NCBI RefSeq assembly: GCF_902832845.1
Contig: NZ_CADFDB010000001.1
Span: 806,001-870,000 of the forward strand
Source: Burkholderia metallica
GTDB lineage: Bacteria; Pseudomonadota; Gammaproteobacteria; Burkholderiales; Burkholderiaceae
DNA length: 64,000 bases
Direction of reading: 5' to 3'
Shown here: one piece after another, positions 1 to 10,979 of the stretch
Numbering within the stretch: the first letter of the stretch is position 1
Layout: each line of letters begins with the position of its first letter
The notes under the pieces: generated by a model
What the model saw: only the letters and a program-made list of their open reading frames with translations
Database searches by the model: none
What the model was told of the DNA's origin: nothing
Position numbers and translations under genes: made by a program

Positions 1-1
1 G

Positions 2-532
2 TTCCGCGCGGTGCACCGCAACCCGAAGCCCGTAATCGCGGCCGTACACGGCTTCGTGCTCGGCGGCGGGATCGGCATCTGCGGCGCGGCGGACATCGTC
101 GTCGCGGCCGACTGCGCGCGCTTCGGCGTGCCCGAGATCGATCGCGGCGCGATGGGCGGCGGCGCGCATCTGCAACGGCTGTTCGGCGTGCAGAAGGTGC
201 GCACGATGTATTTCACCGGCGACATGATCGACGCGGCCGAAGCGTACCGGCTCGGCGCGCTTGAGCAGGTCGTGACGCGCGACGCGCTGCGCGACGCGGC
301 GCTCGCGATCGCCCGCCGGATCGCGGAGAAGAGCCCGGCGATGGTGCGGCTCGCGAAGGAGGCGCTGAACGGCGTCGAAGACGGCGATCTCGAGGACAAG
401 TACCGCTGGGAGCAGGGCTTCACGCTGCAGGCGTACATGACGAACGATTCGACCGAAGCGCGCGCCGCGTTCGTCGAAAAGCGCGACGCGCGCTTCGATG
501 CGCAGGCCGCTGCCGGGGAGGCCCGCGCATGA
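2..532 (+). CDS. Enoyl-CoA hydratase/isomerase family protein, EchA20-type, 5' end missing
   Basis: The reading frame is open from the first complete codon of the window, so the N-terminal third of the gene is missing. The visible part holds the crotonase oxyanion segment (VIAAVHGFVLGGGIG) and the FGVPEIDRGAMGGGAHL segment. The ending, with KEALNG and YRWEQGFT followed by a short basic tail, reads like EchA20, the crotonase that hydrolyses a ring of a HIP-derived CoA ester in steroid catabolism; this rests on recalled similarity. Its stop overlaps the next start as ATGA, so it heads or continues the catabolic operon. A generic enoyl-CoA hydratase is the alternative. Confidence 0.85.
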   Translation, partial: FRAVHRNPKPVIAAVHGFVLGGGIGICGAADIVVAADCARFGVPEIDRGAMGGGAHLQRLFGVQKVRTMYFTGDMIDAAEAYRLGALEQVVTRDALRDAALAIARRIAEKSPAMVRLAKEALNGVEDGDLEDKYRWEQGFTLQAYMTNDSTEARAAFVEKRDARFDAQAAAGEARA

Positions 533-1698
533 ACCTGACCTATACGCCGCAACAGCAGGCGTTTCGCGCGGAGATCCGCGAATGGCTCGCCGCGCACGTG
601 CCGCGCGAGCGGCTGCCGAGCTTCGACACCGAGGAAGGCTTCGCCGCCCACCGCGACTGGGAGCGCACGCTGCACTCGGGCCGCTGGAGCATGGTCACGT
701 GGCCGCGCGAACTCGGCGGGCGCGGCTGCGACCTGATCGAGTGGCTGATCTTCGAGGAAGAGTACTGGCGCGCGGACGCGCCGATGCGCGTGAACCAGAA
801 CGGCATCTTCCTGCTCGGCCCGACGCTGATGGATTTCGGTACCGCGGAGCAGAAGGCGCGCTTCCTGCCCGCGATGGCGGCCGGCGAGCACGTGTGGGCG
901 CAGGGCTGGTCGGAGCCGAACGCGGGTTCGGACATGGCCGCGATCCGCACGACGGCGGCCCGTATCGGCGACGAATACGTGCTGAACGGCCAGAAGATCT
1001 GGTCGACGCGCGCGGTGTGGGCGGACTGGCTCTTCGGCCTGTTCCGCAGCGATCCCGACTCGTCGCGCCACCACGGGCTCACGTTCCTGATGGTGCCTCT
1101 GTCCGCGCCGGGCATCACGGTGCGGCCGATCCGGCAGTTGAACGGGCAGACCGGCTTCGCGGAAATCTTCTTCGACGACGTGCGCGTGCCGGTCGGCAAC
1201 CGGCTCGCGGCCGAAGGCGCGGGCTGGCAGGTCGCGATGGCGACGGCCGGTTTCGAGCGCGGGCTGATGCTGCGTTCGCCGGCACGGTTCCAGCGCACCG
1301 CGCAGGCGCTGCGCGACCTGTATCTCGCGCACCGCGACAGCGCGGACCGCGACCCGACGCTGCGCGAGCGCGTGGTGCAGGCGTGGATGGATGCGCAGGC
1401 GTATGCGCTGTCGACGTATGCGACCGCGAGCCGGCTGCTGAAGGGCGGCCATATCGGCGCGGAGTCGAGCACCAACAAGGTGTTCTGGTCGGAACTCGAT
1501 CTGCGCATGCACCAGACCGCGCTCGACATCCTCGGCGCGCACGGCGAGGTCGTTCCGCAGACGGCCGCGCAGCACGCGACGCTCGGCCACTGGCTCGACG
1601 GCTTCCTGTTCGCGCAGGCCGGCACGATCTACGCGGGCACCAACGAGATCCAGCGCAACATCGTCGCCGAACGGATGCTCGGCATGCCGCGCGCGTAA
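529..1698 (+). CDS. Acyl-CoA dehydrogenase, FadE31-type alpha subunit
   Basis: A 389-residue flavoprotein with the full acyl-CoA dehydrogenase fold: N-terminal helices, the WAQGWSEPNAGSD FAD/substrate segment near residue 123, a middle beta domain, and a C-terminal IYAGTNEIQRNIVAER end. The place of the catalytic Glu in medium-chain enzymes (YEGT) is Ala; Glu243 in GFERGLML is the probable base, as described for heterotetrameric steroid enzymes. The sequence closely recalls FadE31 of mycobacteria. It starts inside the stop of the hydratase gene and is followed 36 bp later by a shorter dehydrogenase, so the two probably form one alpha2beta2 enzyme. Confidence 0.9.
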   Translation: MNLTYTPQQQAFRAEIREWLAAHVPRERLPSFDTEEGFAAHRDWERTLHSGRWSMVTWPRELGGRGCDLIEWLIFEEEYWRADAPMRVNQNGIFLLGPTLMDFGTAEQKARFLPAMAAGEHVWAQGWSEPNAGSDMAAIRTTAARIGDEYVLNGQKIWSTRAVWADWLFGLFRSDPDSSRHHGLTFLMVPLSAPGITVRPIRQLNGQTGFAEIFFDDVRVPVGNRLAAEGAGWQVAMATAGFERGLMLRSPARFQRTAQALRDLYLAHRDSADRDPTLRERVVQAWMDAQAYALSTYATASRLLKGGHIGAESSTNKVFWSELDLRMHQTALDILGAHGEVVPQTAAQHATLGHWLDGFLFAQAGTIYAGTNEIQRNIVAERMLGMPRA

Positions 1699-1734
1699 CG
1701 GCGCCGGCGCCCCCCCTCACTGAACGGACATCGT

Positions 1735-2801
1735 ATGGATTTCGTATTCGATGAAGACCAGGAAGCGCTCGCGGACAGCGTGAAGCGCCTGCTGATGACC
1801 GAGATGACGCCCGAGCTGATCCGCGAGCTGTGGGCCACGCCGACCGGGCGCTCGGACGACCTGTGGGCGCTGTTCGCGTCGCAGGGGCTGACCGCCGTGT
1901 CGGTGCCCGACACGCACGGCGGCGTCGGCCTGACCGAAGCGGAATGGGCGCTGCTCGCGCAGACCTACGGCTATTTCGGCAGCCCCGAGCCGCTGCTCGA
2001 CACGGCGCTCGTATCGGCCGGCGTGCTCGCGCGGCTGCCCGCGAGCGACTGGCGCGACGCGTTGCTGCGCGACATCGCCGAAGGGCGTGCGCGCGTCGCG
2101 CTCGTGCATCCGGTGAACCCGTATGCGGCCGACGTGCACGTCGCGCAGGCGCTGCTGTGCGAACACCGCGGCGAGCTGCACCGCGTCGACCCCGCGCAGT
2201 GCGCGTGGCGCGCGGTCGACAGCGTCGATCCGTCGCGGCGGCTGTTCACGCTCGACTGGGAGCCGTCGGCCGCCACGCGGATCGCGCTCGCCGACGAAGC
2301 CGCGCCGCTGCTGAATCGCGCGCTCGACCACGGCGCGTTCGCGGTGGCCGCGCAACTGCTCGGCCTCACGCAGCGCGTGCTCGACGTCGCGATCGACTAC
2401 AGCGCGCAGCGCAAGCAGTTCGGCAAGGCGATCGGTTCGTACCAGGCGCTCAAGCACCTGCTCGCCGACGTCGCGATCCGCTACGAGTTCGCGCGGCCGG
2501 TGGTCGCGCGCGCCGCGCAGGCGATCGCCGACGATCACCCGCAGCGCGCGGTGTTCGTGTCGCACGCGAAGCTCGCGGCGACGTCGGCCGCGCAGCTTGC
2601 CGCGCGCCACTCGATGCAGGTGCACGGCGCGATCGGCTACACGTGGGAGCTCGATCTGCAGATCTTCATGAAGCGCATCTGGGCGCTCTCCGGCAGCTGG
2701 GGCGACACGGCCTTCCACAAGGCCCGCGTGGCCGACGCGATCCTCGGCGACGCGTTGCCGATCGGCCCCGCGCAAACCTTCGACCTCGAGGAACCGAACT
2801 G

Positions 2802-2802
<1 letters not shown>
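1735..2802 (+). CDS. Acyl-CoA dehydrogenase, short FadE32-type partner subunit
   Basis: 355 residues. The N-terminal half is degenerate for a dehydrogenase (no clear SEP.AGSD segment), while the C-terminal half keeps the helical domain: YSAQRKQFGKAIGSYQALKH and MQVHGAIGYTWELD. No FERG-type or YEGT-type catalytic Glu is evident. This is the pattern of the non-catalytic subunit of the alpha2beta2 dehydrogenases of steroid catabolism. It follows its presumed partner closely, and its stop overlaps the thiolase start as ATGA. The role in a heterotetramer is inferred from family knowledge and adjacency. Confidence 0.87.
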
Positions 2803-3953
<1,151 letters not shown>

Positions 3954-4001
3954 GCGCGTCATTTTCACGATCTCACGATCCAGGATCCAAGAGGCATCAG
4001 C

Positions 4002-4880
4002 ATGGGAATCTGTAACGGACGCACCGTCATCATCACCGGCGCGGGCGGCGGGCTCGGGCGCGAATATGCGCTGGCGTTCGCGGCCGAAGGCGCGGCGGTC
4101 GTCGTCAACGACATCCGGTACGACGCCGCGCAGGCCGTGTGCGACGCGATCGCGCAACGTGGCGGCCGCGCGCTCGCGAATGCGGACGACATCACGCGGC
4201 TCGACACCGCGCAGCGCATCGTCGACGCGGCGCGCGAAGCATTCGGCGACGTGCACGTGCTCGTCAACAACGCGGGCATCTGCCGCGACAAGATGTTCAC
4301 CAGCATGACCGAAACCGACTGGGACGACGTGATACGCGTGCACCTGCGCGGCCACTTCTGCCTGTCGAACGTGCTGGCGCGCGCGTGGCGCGACGCCGCG
4401 AAAGCCGGCCATCCGGTCGACGCGCGGATCGTCAACACGAGTTCCGGCGCCGGGCTGCAAGGCTCGATCGGCCAGTCGAACTACGGCGCGGCGAAGGCGG
4501 GCATCGCGGCGCTCACGCTGATGCAGGCGGTCGAGCTGCAGCGCTACGGCGTGCGCGTGAACGCACTTGCGCCGGCCGCGCGCACGTCGATGACGGAAGG
4601 CGTGTTCGCCGACATGATGAAGCAGCCCGAGGACGGCGGCTTCGACTATTTCGATCCGGCCAACGTCGCGCCGCTCGTCGTGTGGCTCGGCAGCGCGGCA
4701 TCGGCCGACGTGACCGGCCAGGTGTTCGAGGTCGCGGGCGGGATGATCGCGGTCGCCGAAGGCTGGCACACCGGCCCGCGCGTCGATCGCGGCGCGCGCT
4801 GGGCGCCGGCCGAGGTCGGCCCGGCGGTCGCGCGACTGCTCGCCGATGCGCGGCCGGCGCAGCGCGTGTACGGGAGCTGA
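4002..4880 (+). CDS. SDR family oxidoreductase, Rv3548c / 17-beta-HSD4-like
   Basis: 292 residues, a classical short-chain dehydrogenase. It has TGAGGGLG at 12-19, NNAG at 89-92, Ser147/148 and YGAAK with Tyr161 and Lys165. The GGGLGREYA start is typical of the (3R)-hydroxyacyl-CoA dehydrogenase domain of peroxisomal multifunctional enzyme and of Rv3548c in the mycobacterial steroid cluster. A C-terminal extension past the usual 250 residues ends in RVYGS. It lies 48 bp after the thiolase and 3 bp before the next dehydrogenase, so it belongs to the same operon. Oxidation of a beta-hydroxyacyl-CoA intermediate is the likely role. Confidence 0.88.
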   Translation: MGICNGRTVIITGAGGGLGREYALAFAAEGAAVVVNDIRYDAAQAVCDAIAQRGGRALANADDITRLDTAQRIVDAAREAFGDVHVLVNNAGICRDKMFTSMTETDWDDVIRVHLRGHFCLSNVLARAWRDAAKAGHPVDARIVNTSSGAGLQGSIGQSNYGAAKAGIAALTLMQAVELQRYGVRVNALAPAARTSMTEGVFADMMKQPEDGGFDYFDPANVAPLVVWLGSAASADVTGQVFEVAGGMIAVAEGWHTGPRVDRGARWAPAEVGPAVARLLADARPAQRVYGS

Positions 4881-4883
4881 GCG

Positions 4884-6125
4884 ATGGATCTGGCGCTCAC
4901 CGACGAACAGGCGATGATCCGCGACGCGGCGGCCGATGTGCTTGCCGAGCGCAGCGCGTCCGCCGACGTGCGTCGTGCACTCGCGCAGTCGGCCGGCCGC
5001 GACGACACGCTGTGGGCGGCGCTCTCGCGCGAACTCGGCTGGACGGCGCTCGCGCTGCCCGAGGCGGCCGGCGGGCTGGGGCTCGGCGCGGTCGAACAGA
5101 CGCTGCTGATGGAGCAGCTCGGCCGCCGTATCGCGTGCGTGCCGTATTTTTCGACCGCATGCCTCGCGGCGACGGCGCTCGCAGGCTGCGTCGACACGCC
5201 GGCGGCAACCGGCTGGCTCGCGAGGATCGCCGAAGGCGCGTGCAGCGCGACGCTCGCGCTGCCGTTTGACTGGCCGGCCGTGTCGCGGCCGCTGCCGGTC
5301 GTCGCGGAAGAAGCCGCGGGCGGCTATGCGTTGTCGGGCGCGATCGACCAGGTGATCGACGGCGCGCGCGCCGACCTGCTGCTGGTGCCGGCCCGGATCG
5401 CGAACGAAGGGCAGGCGATCGGGCTGTTCGCGATCGACGTCGCAACGGCGTCGGGGCTTTGCGTCACGCCGCTCGACACGCTCGACGCGACGCGGCCGAT
5501 CGCGCGGATCGTGCTCGACGAAGCGCGTGTGAGTCGCGACGCGTTGTACGCCGGCGGCGCGCATGCCGCACGGCTGCTCGATCGCACCGCCTGGTTCGCG
5601 GCACTCGCGCTGGCCGCCGAACAGCTCGGCGGCGCGCAGCAATGCCTCGATCTGACGCTCGACTACACGAGCCAGCGCGTGCAGTTCGGCCGCGCGATCG
5701 CATCGTTTCAGGCGGTCAAACACCGCTGCGCACAGATGATGGTGCTGATCGAATCGGCGCGGTCGGCCGTGCTCGGCGCCGCCCATGCATGGGACGCGGA
5801 GGCCGGCGACGCGACACCGGGCGCGGCACTGCGCGCCGACATCGCCGCGGCGAAATCGGCAGCGAACGATGCGTATGCGTTCTGCGCGCAGGAAGCGATC
5901 CAGTTGCACGGCGGCGTCGGCTTCACATGGGAATACGACCCGCATCTCTATTTCAAGCGTGCACAGGCATCGCTCGCGCAGTTCGGCTCGACGCCGCAAC
6001 TGCTCGAATGGATCGCATGCCACGCGATCGACGGCGGCACGCCGCAGCGCGGCGAAGCGTTCGCCGCGCCGCCGGTTGCGGTCGGCGCGCGTGGGTCCGC
6101 CGCGCGTACGGGAGCCCTTCAATGA
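4884..6125 (+). CDS. Acyl-CoA dehydrogenase, partner subunit of the FadE30-type enzyme
   Basis: 413 residues. The N-terminal half is only loosely like an acyl-CoA dehydrogenase. The C-terminal half has YTSQRVQFGRAIASFQAVKHRCA and IQLHGGVGFTWEYDPHLYFKRA. No canonical catalytic Glu is seen. It starts 3 bp after the preceding SDR and overlaps the next dehydrogenase by ATGA, which strongly suggests matched synthesis with it. By analogy with steroid-degrading actinobacteria it would be the non-catalytic subunit of an alpha2beta2 enzyme; FadE33 is a possible counterpart, held with less confidence than for the neighbours. Confidence 0.86.
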   Translation: MDLALTDEQAMIRDAAADVLAERSASADVRRALAQSAGRDDTLWAALSRELGWTALALPEAAGGLGLGAVEQTLLMEQLGRRIACVPYFSTACLAATALAGCVDTPAATGWLARIAEGACSATLALPFDWPAVSRPLPVVAEEAAGGYALSGAIDQVIDGARADLLLVPARIANEGQAIGLFAIDVATASGLCVTPLDTLDATRPIARIVLDEARVSRDALYAGGAHAARLLDRTAWFAALALAAEQLGGAQQCLDLTLDYTSQRVQFGRAIASFQAVKHRCAQMMVLIESARSAVLGAAHAWDAEAGDATPGAALRADIAAAKSAANDAYAFCAQEAIQLHGGVGFTWEYDPHLYFKRAQASLAQFGSTPQLLEWIACHAIDGGTPQRGEAFAAPPVAVGARGSAARTGALQ

Positions 6126-7321
6126 ACAGCGAAACGCGCGAACAGCAATTGCGGCACGAAGTCGCCGACTGGGTGCAATCGCACCTCACCGGCGAATTCG
6201 CATGCCTGAAATACCGCGGCGGCCCCGGCGACGAGGAAGCGTGGCCCGAATTGCGCAAGGCGTGGGAACGGGAACTCGCCCAGGGTGGCTGGACCGGCCT
6301 CGGCTGGCCGACCGACGCCGGCGGGCGTGGCTTCTCGGTGGCCGAGCAGGTGATCTTCCACGAGGAATACGCGCGCGCCGGCGGCCCGGGGCGAATGGGC
6401 CACATCGGCGAAGGGCTGCTCGGACCGACGCTCGTCGCGTGCGGCACCGACGACCAGCGCGCCCGCTTCCTGCCCGGCATTCTCGACGGCACGCAGTTCT
6501 GGTGCCAGGGCTATTCGGAGCCGGGCGCGGGTTCGGATCTGGCCAACGTACGCACGCGCGCCGAACAGGATGCGGACGGCGCGTGGCGTGTGTCCGGCCA
6601 AAAGGTGTGGACGTCGCTCGCGCACGATTCCGACTGGATTTTCGTACTCGCGCGCACCGATCCGGCGTCGCACGGCAACAAGGGCCTGTCGTTCCTGCTG
6701 ATGCCGCTCGACCAGCCGGGCATCGAGATCCGCCCGATCAAGCAGCTCAACGGCGGTGCGGAATTCAACGAAGTGTTCTTCGACGGCGCGCGGGCGGACG
6801 CGCGCGACCTCGTCGGCGCGCCCGGCGACGGCTGGCGGATCGCGATGACGCTGCTCGGCTTCGAGCGCGGAATGTCGACGCTCGGCCAGCAGATGCAGTT
6901 CGTCCGCGAACTCGAATGGGTGGTCGACGCCGCGCGCGAATCGGGCGCGGACCGCGACCCGGTGCTGCGCCAGCGGATCGGGCGCGCGTGGGCCGGGCTG
7001 CGCGTGATGCGCTACAACGCGCTGCGGATGCTGGCCGGCGCGGACGATGCCGACGGCGGCACCGCGCCGCTGCGCCGCGAGGCGCTGATCTACAAGTTCT
7101 TCTGGTCGAACTGGCACCGCGATCTCGGCCAGCTCGCGATGGACGCACTCGGGCCGCGCGCGAACGTGATCGATCCGGCCGACGAAAAGCTCACGCATCT
7201 GCAGCGCGTCTTCCTGTTCTCCCGTGCGGACACGATCTACGCGGGCACCAACGAAATCCAGCTCAACATCATGGCCGAGCGCGGGCTCGGCATGCCCAGG
7301 GAACCACGAGGCACAGCATGA
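6122..7321 (+). CDS. fadE30: Acyl-CoA dehydrogenase, FadE30-type
   Basis: 399 residues. It has FWCQGYSEPGAGSDLANV around 127-144, the GQKVWTSLAH segment, GFERGMSTLGQQ with Glu248 as the probable base, and the C-terminal DTIYAGTNEIQLNIMAERGLG, where Ala again replaces the Glu of YEGT. The pieces ACLKYRGGPG, FWCQGYSEPGAGSD, AEFNEVFF and ERGMSTLGQQ agree with my recollection of FadE30, which acts on a HIP-derived CoA ester. It overlaps its upstream partner and its stop overlaps the ipdF-like start (ATGA). Confidence 0.9.
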   Translation: MNSETREQQLRHEVADWVQSHLTGEFACLKYRGGPGDEEAWPELRKAWERELAQGGWTGLGWPTDAGGRGFSVAEQVIFHEEYARAGGPGRMGHIGEGLLGPTLVACGTDDQRARFLPGILDGTQFWCQGYSEPGAGSDLANVRTRAEQDADGAWRVSGQKVWTSLAHDSDWIFVLARTDPASHGNKGLSFLLMPLDQPGIEIRPIKQLNGGAEFNEVFFDGARADARDLVGAPGDGWRIAMTLLGFERGMSTLGQQMQFVRELEWVVDAARESGADRDPVLRQRIGRAWAGLRVMRYNALRMLAGADDADGGTAPLRREALIYKFFWSNWHRDLGQLAMDALGPRANVIDPADEKLTHLQRVFLFSRADTIYAGTNEIQLNIMAERGLGMPREPRGTA

Positions 7322-8118
7322 CCGAACCCCAGATCCAGAAAGCCCCGGCATACGTACCGGGTCACCGGCTGCTCGCCGGCAAGTCCGTGCTGATCACGGC
7401 CGCCGCCGGCGCCGGCATCGGCTTCGCGGCCGCGCGCCGCTGCGCGGAGGAAGGCTGCCGCGCGCTGTTCATCTCCGACATCCACGAAAAGCGTCTCGAA
7501 CAGGCGGTGGCGACGCTGCGCGCCGAAACGGGGCTGCAGCAGATCCACGGCCGCCTGTGCAACGTCGCGGTCGAGGACGACGTGCGGTCGCTCGTCGCCG
7601 GCGCCGAGGACGCGCTCGACGGCGTCGACGTGCTGATCAACAACGCCGGGCTCGGCGGATCGACCCGCATCGTCGATATGGACGATGCCGAATGGTCGCG
7701 CGTGATCGACATTAGCCTGACCGGGACGTTCCGGATGACGCGCGCGATGCTGCCGCACATGCAGGCCCGCGGCCGCGGCGCGATCGTCAACAACGCATCG
7801 GTGCTCGGCTGGCGCGCGCAGGCGGAACAGGCGCACTACGCGGCGGCGAAAGCGGGCGTGATGGCGCTCACGCGCTGCGCGGCGCTCGAGGCGTCGCCGT
7901 ATGGCGTGCGCATCAACGCGGTCGCGCCGAGCATCGCGATGCACGATTTTCTGAAGAAGTCGGCTCCGGCCGATCTGCTGAATCAACTGGCGTCGCGCGA
8001 AGCCTTCGGGCGCGCCGCCGAAGTCTGGGAGGTTGCGAACGTGATGGTGTTCCTTGCAAGCGATTACGCGTCGTACATGACGGGCGAAGTGCTGTCGGTC
8101 AGCAGCCAGCACGCATGA
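7318..8118 (+). CDS. ipdF: SDR family oxidoreductase, IpdF-type (HIP pathway)
   Basis: 266 residues. The cofactor loop TAAAGAGIG lies at 28-36, NNAGLGG at 108-114, and the active site is Ser161, Tyr174 and Lys178 in YAAAKAG. The unusual TAAAG loop, the VNNASVLGWRAQ segment and the end YMTGEVLSVSSQH match recalled IpdF (Rv3559c), the oxidoreductase of the 5-hydroxy-HIP branch. It starts inside the stop of the FadE30-like gene and ends inside the start of the MaoC gene. This is one of the best family matches in the window, though made without alignment. Confidence 0.9.
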   Translation: MTEPQIQKAPAYVPGHRLLAGKSVLITAAAGAGIGFAAARRCAEEGCRALFISDIHEKRLEQAVATLRAETGLQQIHGRLCNVAVEDDVRSLVAGAEDALDGVDVLINNAGLGGSTRIVDMDDAEWSRVIDISLTGTFRMTRAMLPHMQARGRGAIVNNASVLGWRAQAEQAHYAAAKAGVMALTRCAALEASPYGVRINAVAPSIAMHDFLKKSAPADLLNQLASREAFGRAAEVWEVANVMVFLASDYASYMTGEVLSVSSQHA

Positions 8119-8603
8119 TGAGCACGACGCTCGACCCCGTGCGTGCGACGCCCCGCGTGTTCGCGCATCCCGGCGAACTGGCGGCGGCCGCGGGCGACCC
8201 GCTCGGCGCGAGCGCGTGGCTCGCGATCGACCAGCTCCGCATCGACGGCTTCGCCGATGCGACGGGCGATCACCAGTGGGTGCACGTCGACCCGGTGCGC
8301 GCGCAGGACGGCCCGTTCGGCGCGTGCATCGCGCACGGCTATCTGACGCTGTCGCTCGTCAACTACTTCCTGCCGCAGATCGTGCGGATCGACGGTGCGC
8401 GGCTCGGCGTCAACTACGGCTGCGACAAGGTCCGCTTCCCGGCGCCGGTGAAGGTCGGCGCGCGCATACGCGGCGTCGGCGAGCTGCTGCGCGTCGAGCC
8501 GCTCGACGGCGGCGTGCAGGCGTGGATTCGCGTGACCGTCGAGATCGAAGGCGAAGCGAAGCCCGGCTGCGTGGCCGACACGATCAGCCGTTACTACTTC
8601 TAA
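8115..8603 (+). CDS. MaoC family (R)-specific enoyl-CoA hydratase
   Basis: 162 residues, a single hot-dog domain. The hydratase-2 motif is [14 protein letters not shown], holding the Asp/His dyad, followed by [16 protein letters not shown]. It is NodN/MaoC-like and probably hydrates an enoyl-CoA to a (3R)-hydroxyacyl-CoA for the SDRs of the same operon. Two ATG codons lie in tandem at 8115 and 8118; the first overlaps the stop of the upstream gene and is chosen for coupling, so the protein may be one residue shorter. Confidence 0.9.
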   Translation: MMSTTLDPVRATPRVFAHPGELAAAAGDPLGASAWLAIDQLRIDGFADATGDHQWVHVDPVRAQDGPFGACIAHGYLTLSLVNYFLPQIVRIDGARLGVNYGCDKVRFPAPVKVGARIRGVGELLRVEPLDGGVQAWIRVTVEIEGEAKPGCVADTISRYYF

Positions 8604-8625
8604 TCCGGATTCAGAGAGCCAGCTC

Positions 8626-9831
8626 ATGGAAGACGCAGTCATCGTTTCCGTCGCACGCACGCCGATCGGCAAGGCGTTTCGCGGCATGCTCAACGACACC
8701 GAGGCGCCCGCGCTGGGCGGCCACGTGGTGCGCACGGCGCTCGAACGGGCGGGCGTCGCGCCGGCCGACGTCGACGACGTATTGATCGGCTGCGCGGCGC
8801 AGCAGGGCACGCAGGGCTACAACATCGGCCGGCTGTCGGCCGCGGCGGCCGGCCTGCCGGCATCGGTGCCCGGCATGGCGATCGACCGCATGTGCTCGTC
8901 GGGCCTGATGTCGATCGCGAGCGCCGCGCGCAGCATTGGCGCGGGCGACGCGCGAATCGTCGTCGCGGGCGGCGTCGAGTCGATTTCGCTCACGCAGAAC
9001 AAGCACAAGAACGCGTATCGCGCGCGCTCGCAGGCCGTGCTCGACCACCAGCCGGCGGCCTACATGGCGATGATGGAAACGGCCGAGATCGTGTCGCGCC
9101 GCTACGGGATCTCGCGCGCCGCGCAGGACGAATTTGCGTTGCAGAGCCACCAGCGCACGGCCGCAGCGCAGGCGGCCGGCCGCTTCGACGCGGAAATCGC
9201 GCCGCTCGACGTGCGGCGGGCGCTGTTCGACAAGGAAGGCAACCCGGCCGGTTACGAGGACGTGAACGCCGCGCGCGACGAAGGCGTGCGCGCCGATACG
9301 ACGGCCGAGCGGCTCGCCGGGCTGAAGCCGTCGTGGAGCGGCGGCAAGGTCGTCGAGCAGGGCGCGTTCGTGACGGCCGGCAATGCGTCGCAACTGTCGG
9401 ACGGCGCGGCGGCGGTGGTCGTGATGTCGCGCAGCGAGGCGGTACGCCGCGGGCTGACGCCGCTCGGCGCGTTCCGCGGCCTCGCGGTGGCCGGCTGCGA
9501 GCCGGACGAGATGGGCATCGGTCCGGTGTTCGCGATTCCGAAGCTGCTCGCGCGCTTCGGGATGACGGTGGCCGACGTCGGGCTGTGGGAGCTGAACGAG
9601 GCGTTCGCGTGCCAGGCGCTGTACTGCCGCGACACGCTCGGCATCCCCGACGACCGGCTGAACGTCGACGGCGGCGCGATCGCGCTCGGCCATCCGTTCG
9701 GGATGTCGGGCACGCGGATGACGATGCACGCGCTGCTCGAAGGCGCGCGGCGCGGCGTGCGGCATGCGGTGGTGACGATGTGCATCGGCGGCGGGATGGG
9801 TGCCGCCGCGCTGTTCGAAGTCGGCGCGTAG
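8626..9831 (+). CDS. Acetyl-CoA C-acyltransferase (thiolase)
   Basis: 401 residues. Cys90 in [11 protein letters not shown] is the nucleophile; [23 protein letters not shown] and the C-terminal CIGGGMGAA complete the active site. It is a general biosynthetic/degradative thiolase in appearance, distinct from the FadA6-like enzyme 5 kb upstream, so the operon encodes two thiolases for different CoA esters. It lies 22 bp after the MaoC gene. The substrate is not identifiable from sequence. Confidence 0.9.
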   Translation: MEDAVIVSVARTPIGKAFRGMLNDTEAPALGGHVVRTALERAGVAPADVDDVLIGCAAQQGTQGYNIGRLSAAAAGLPASVPGMAIDRMCSSGLMSIASAARSIGAGDARIVVAGGVESISLTQNKHKNAYRARSQAVLDHQPAAYMAMMETAEIVSRRYGISRAAQDEFALQSHQRTAAAQAAGRFDAEIAPLDVRRALFDKEGNPAGYEDVNAARDEGVRADTTAERLAGLKPSWSGGKVVEQGAFVTAGNASQLSDGAAAVVVMSRSEAVRRGLTPLGAFRGLAVAGCEPDEMGIGPVFAIPKLLARFGMTVADVGLWELNEAFACQALYCRDTLGIPDDRLNVDGGAIALGHPFGMSGTRMTMHALLEGARRGVRHAVVTMCIGGGMGAAALFEVGA

Positions 9832-9952
9832 CGACGCGCCATTCAGGACCATTCGAGGCCGCGGCAACGACCGACGGCCCGCAGACTTGCCGGCGACGGC
9901 GGTGGGCGCCACGGCGCGCACCGTCGTTGCATGCAGACACAGGAGACAAGCG

Positions 9953-10924
9953 ATGAAACGTTCTTTGCCCGGACTCGCGATGTCGGCGCTCGTGCTCGGC
10001 GCCGCGCTGTTCGCGTTTTCGCCGCGCCCGCTGCCGGCGTTTCCCGTCACCGCGATCCATGCGGACCGGCTGCAGATCAACGGGCTCGCGCGGGCCGGCG
10101 CGCGCATCGTCGCGGTCGGCGAACGCGGCGTGATCCTGCTCAGCGACGATGCGGGCGACCACTGGCGGCCGGCATTGGTCACGCCGGACCAGGGCTCGAC
10201 GCTTACCCAGGTGCGCTTCCTCACGCCGACGCTCGGCATCGCGGTCGGCCACGACGGCCGGATCCTGCGCAGCGACGATGCCGGCATGCACTGGCGCGAA
10301 GTCCACATCGACCGCGCGCATTCCGATCCGCTGCTATCGGTGTGGGGCACGGCGAGCGGTCCGCTGTTCGCGGCCGGCAGCTTCGGCCAGCTGCTGCGCT
10401 CGGACGACGCGGGCCTGAACTGGCAGACCGTGAGGACGCCGGCCGGCGACCGTCACCTGAACGCGATCGTCGGCGACGGCCACGGCAACCTGCTGGTCGC
10501 GGGCGAGAGCGGCACGCTGCTGCGCTCGACCGACGACGGCGCGACGTGGGACAAGCTGCCGTCGCCGTACGCCGGTTCGCTGTTCGGCGCGCTGATGCTC
10601 GCGAACGGCGACTGGGTGGCCTACGGGATGCGCGGCAACGTGGTGCGCAGCACCGATCGCGGCGCCACCTGGACGCACGTCGACAGCCGCGTGCCGGTGT
10701 CGTACTTCGGCGCGACCCAGCTCGCCGACGGCGAGCTCGTGCTGGTGGGTCAGGGCGGCGCGATCGTCGCGTCGCGCGACGGCGGGCTGACCTTCGACGT
10801 GCGCAGGCTCGGCGGCGTGCAGAGCCTCGCGGCCGTGCTCGACATGGGCCACGGCGCGCTGCTGCTCGGCGGCGAGGCCGGCGTCGCACCGCTCGCCGGC
10901 GCGCGCGCATCGACGCCGTCCTGA
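9953..10924 (+). CDS. YCF48-like beta-propeller protein, exported
   Basis: 323 residues starting with a signal peptide or anchor (MKRSLPGLAMSALVLGAALFA). The body has at least six repeated blades with Asp-box-like ends: LLSDDAGDHW, LRSDDAGMHW, LRSDDAGLNW, LRSTDDGATW, VRSTDRGATW and ASRDGGLTF. This is the PSII_BNR / YCF48 propeller. In proteobacteria such proteins are often encoded next to an MMPL permease, as here (55 bp upstream), and with DUF1302 and DUF1329 proteins, which lie 10 kb away on the other strand. A periplasmic accessory role for the permease is inferred. A good AGGAGA ribosome site precedes the chosen ATG. Confidence 0.83.
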   Translation: MKRSLPGLAMSALVLGAALFAFSPRPLPAFPVTAIHADRLQINGLARAGARIVAVGERGVILLSDDAGDHWRPALVTPDQGSTLTQVRFLTPTLGIAVGHDGRILRSDDAGMHWREVHIDRAHSDPLLSVWGTASGPLFAAGSFGQLLRSDDAGLNWQTVRTPAGDRHLNAIVGDGHGNLLVAGESGTLLRSTDDGATWDKLPSPYAGSLFGALMLANGDWVAYGMRGNVVRSTDRGATWTHVDSRVPVSYFGATQLADGELVLVGQGGAIVASRDGGLTFDVRRLGGVQSLAAVLDMGHGALLLGGEAGVAPLAGARASTPS

Positions 10925-10979
10925 CGCGCGGCGCTTCCGCTGCCCGTTCCCGTTCGTTTCGCATCGACAAGAGAATTCC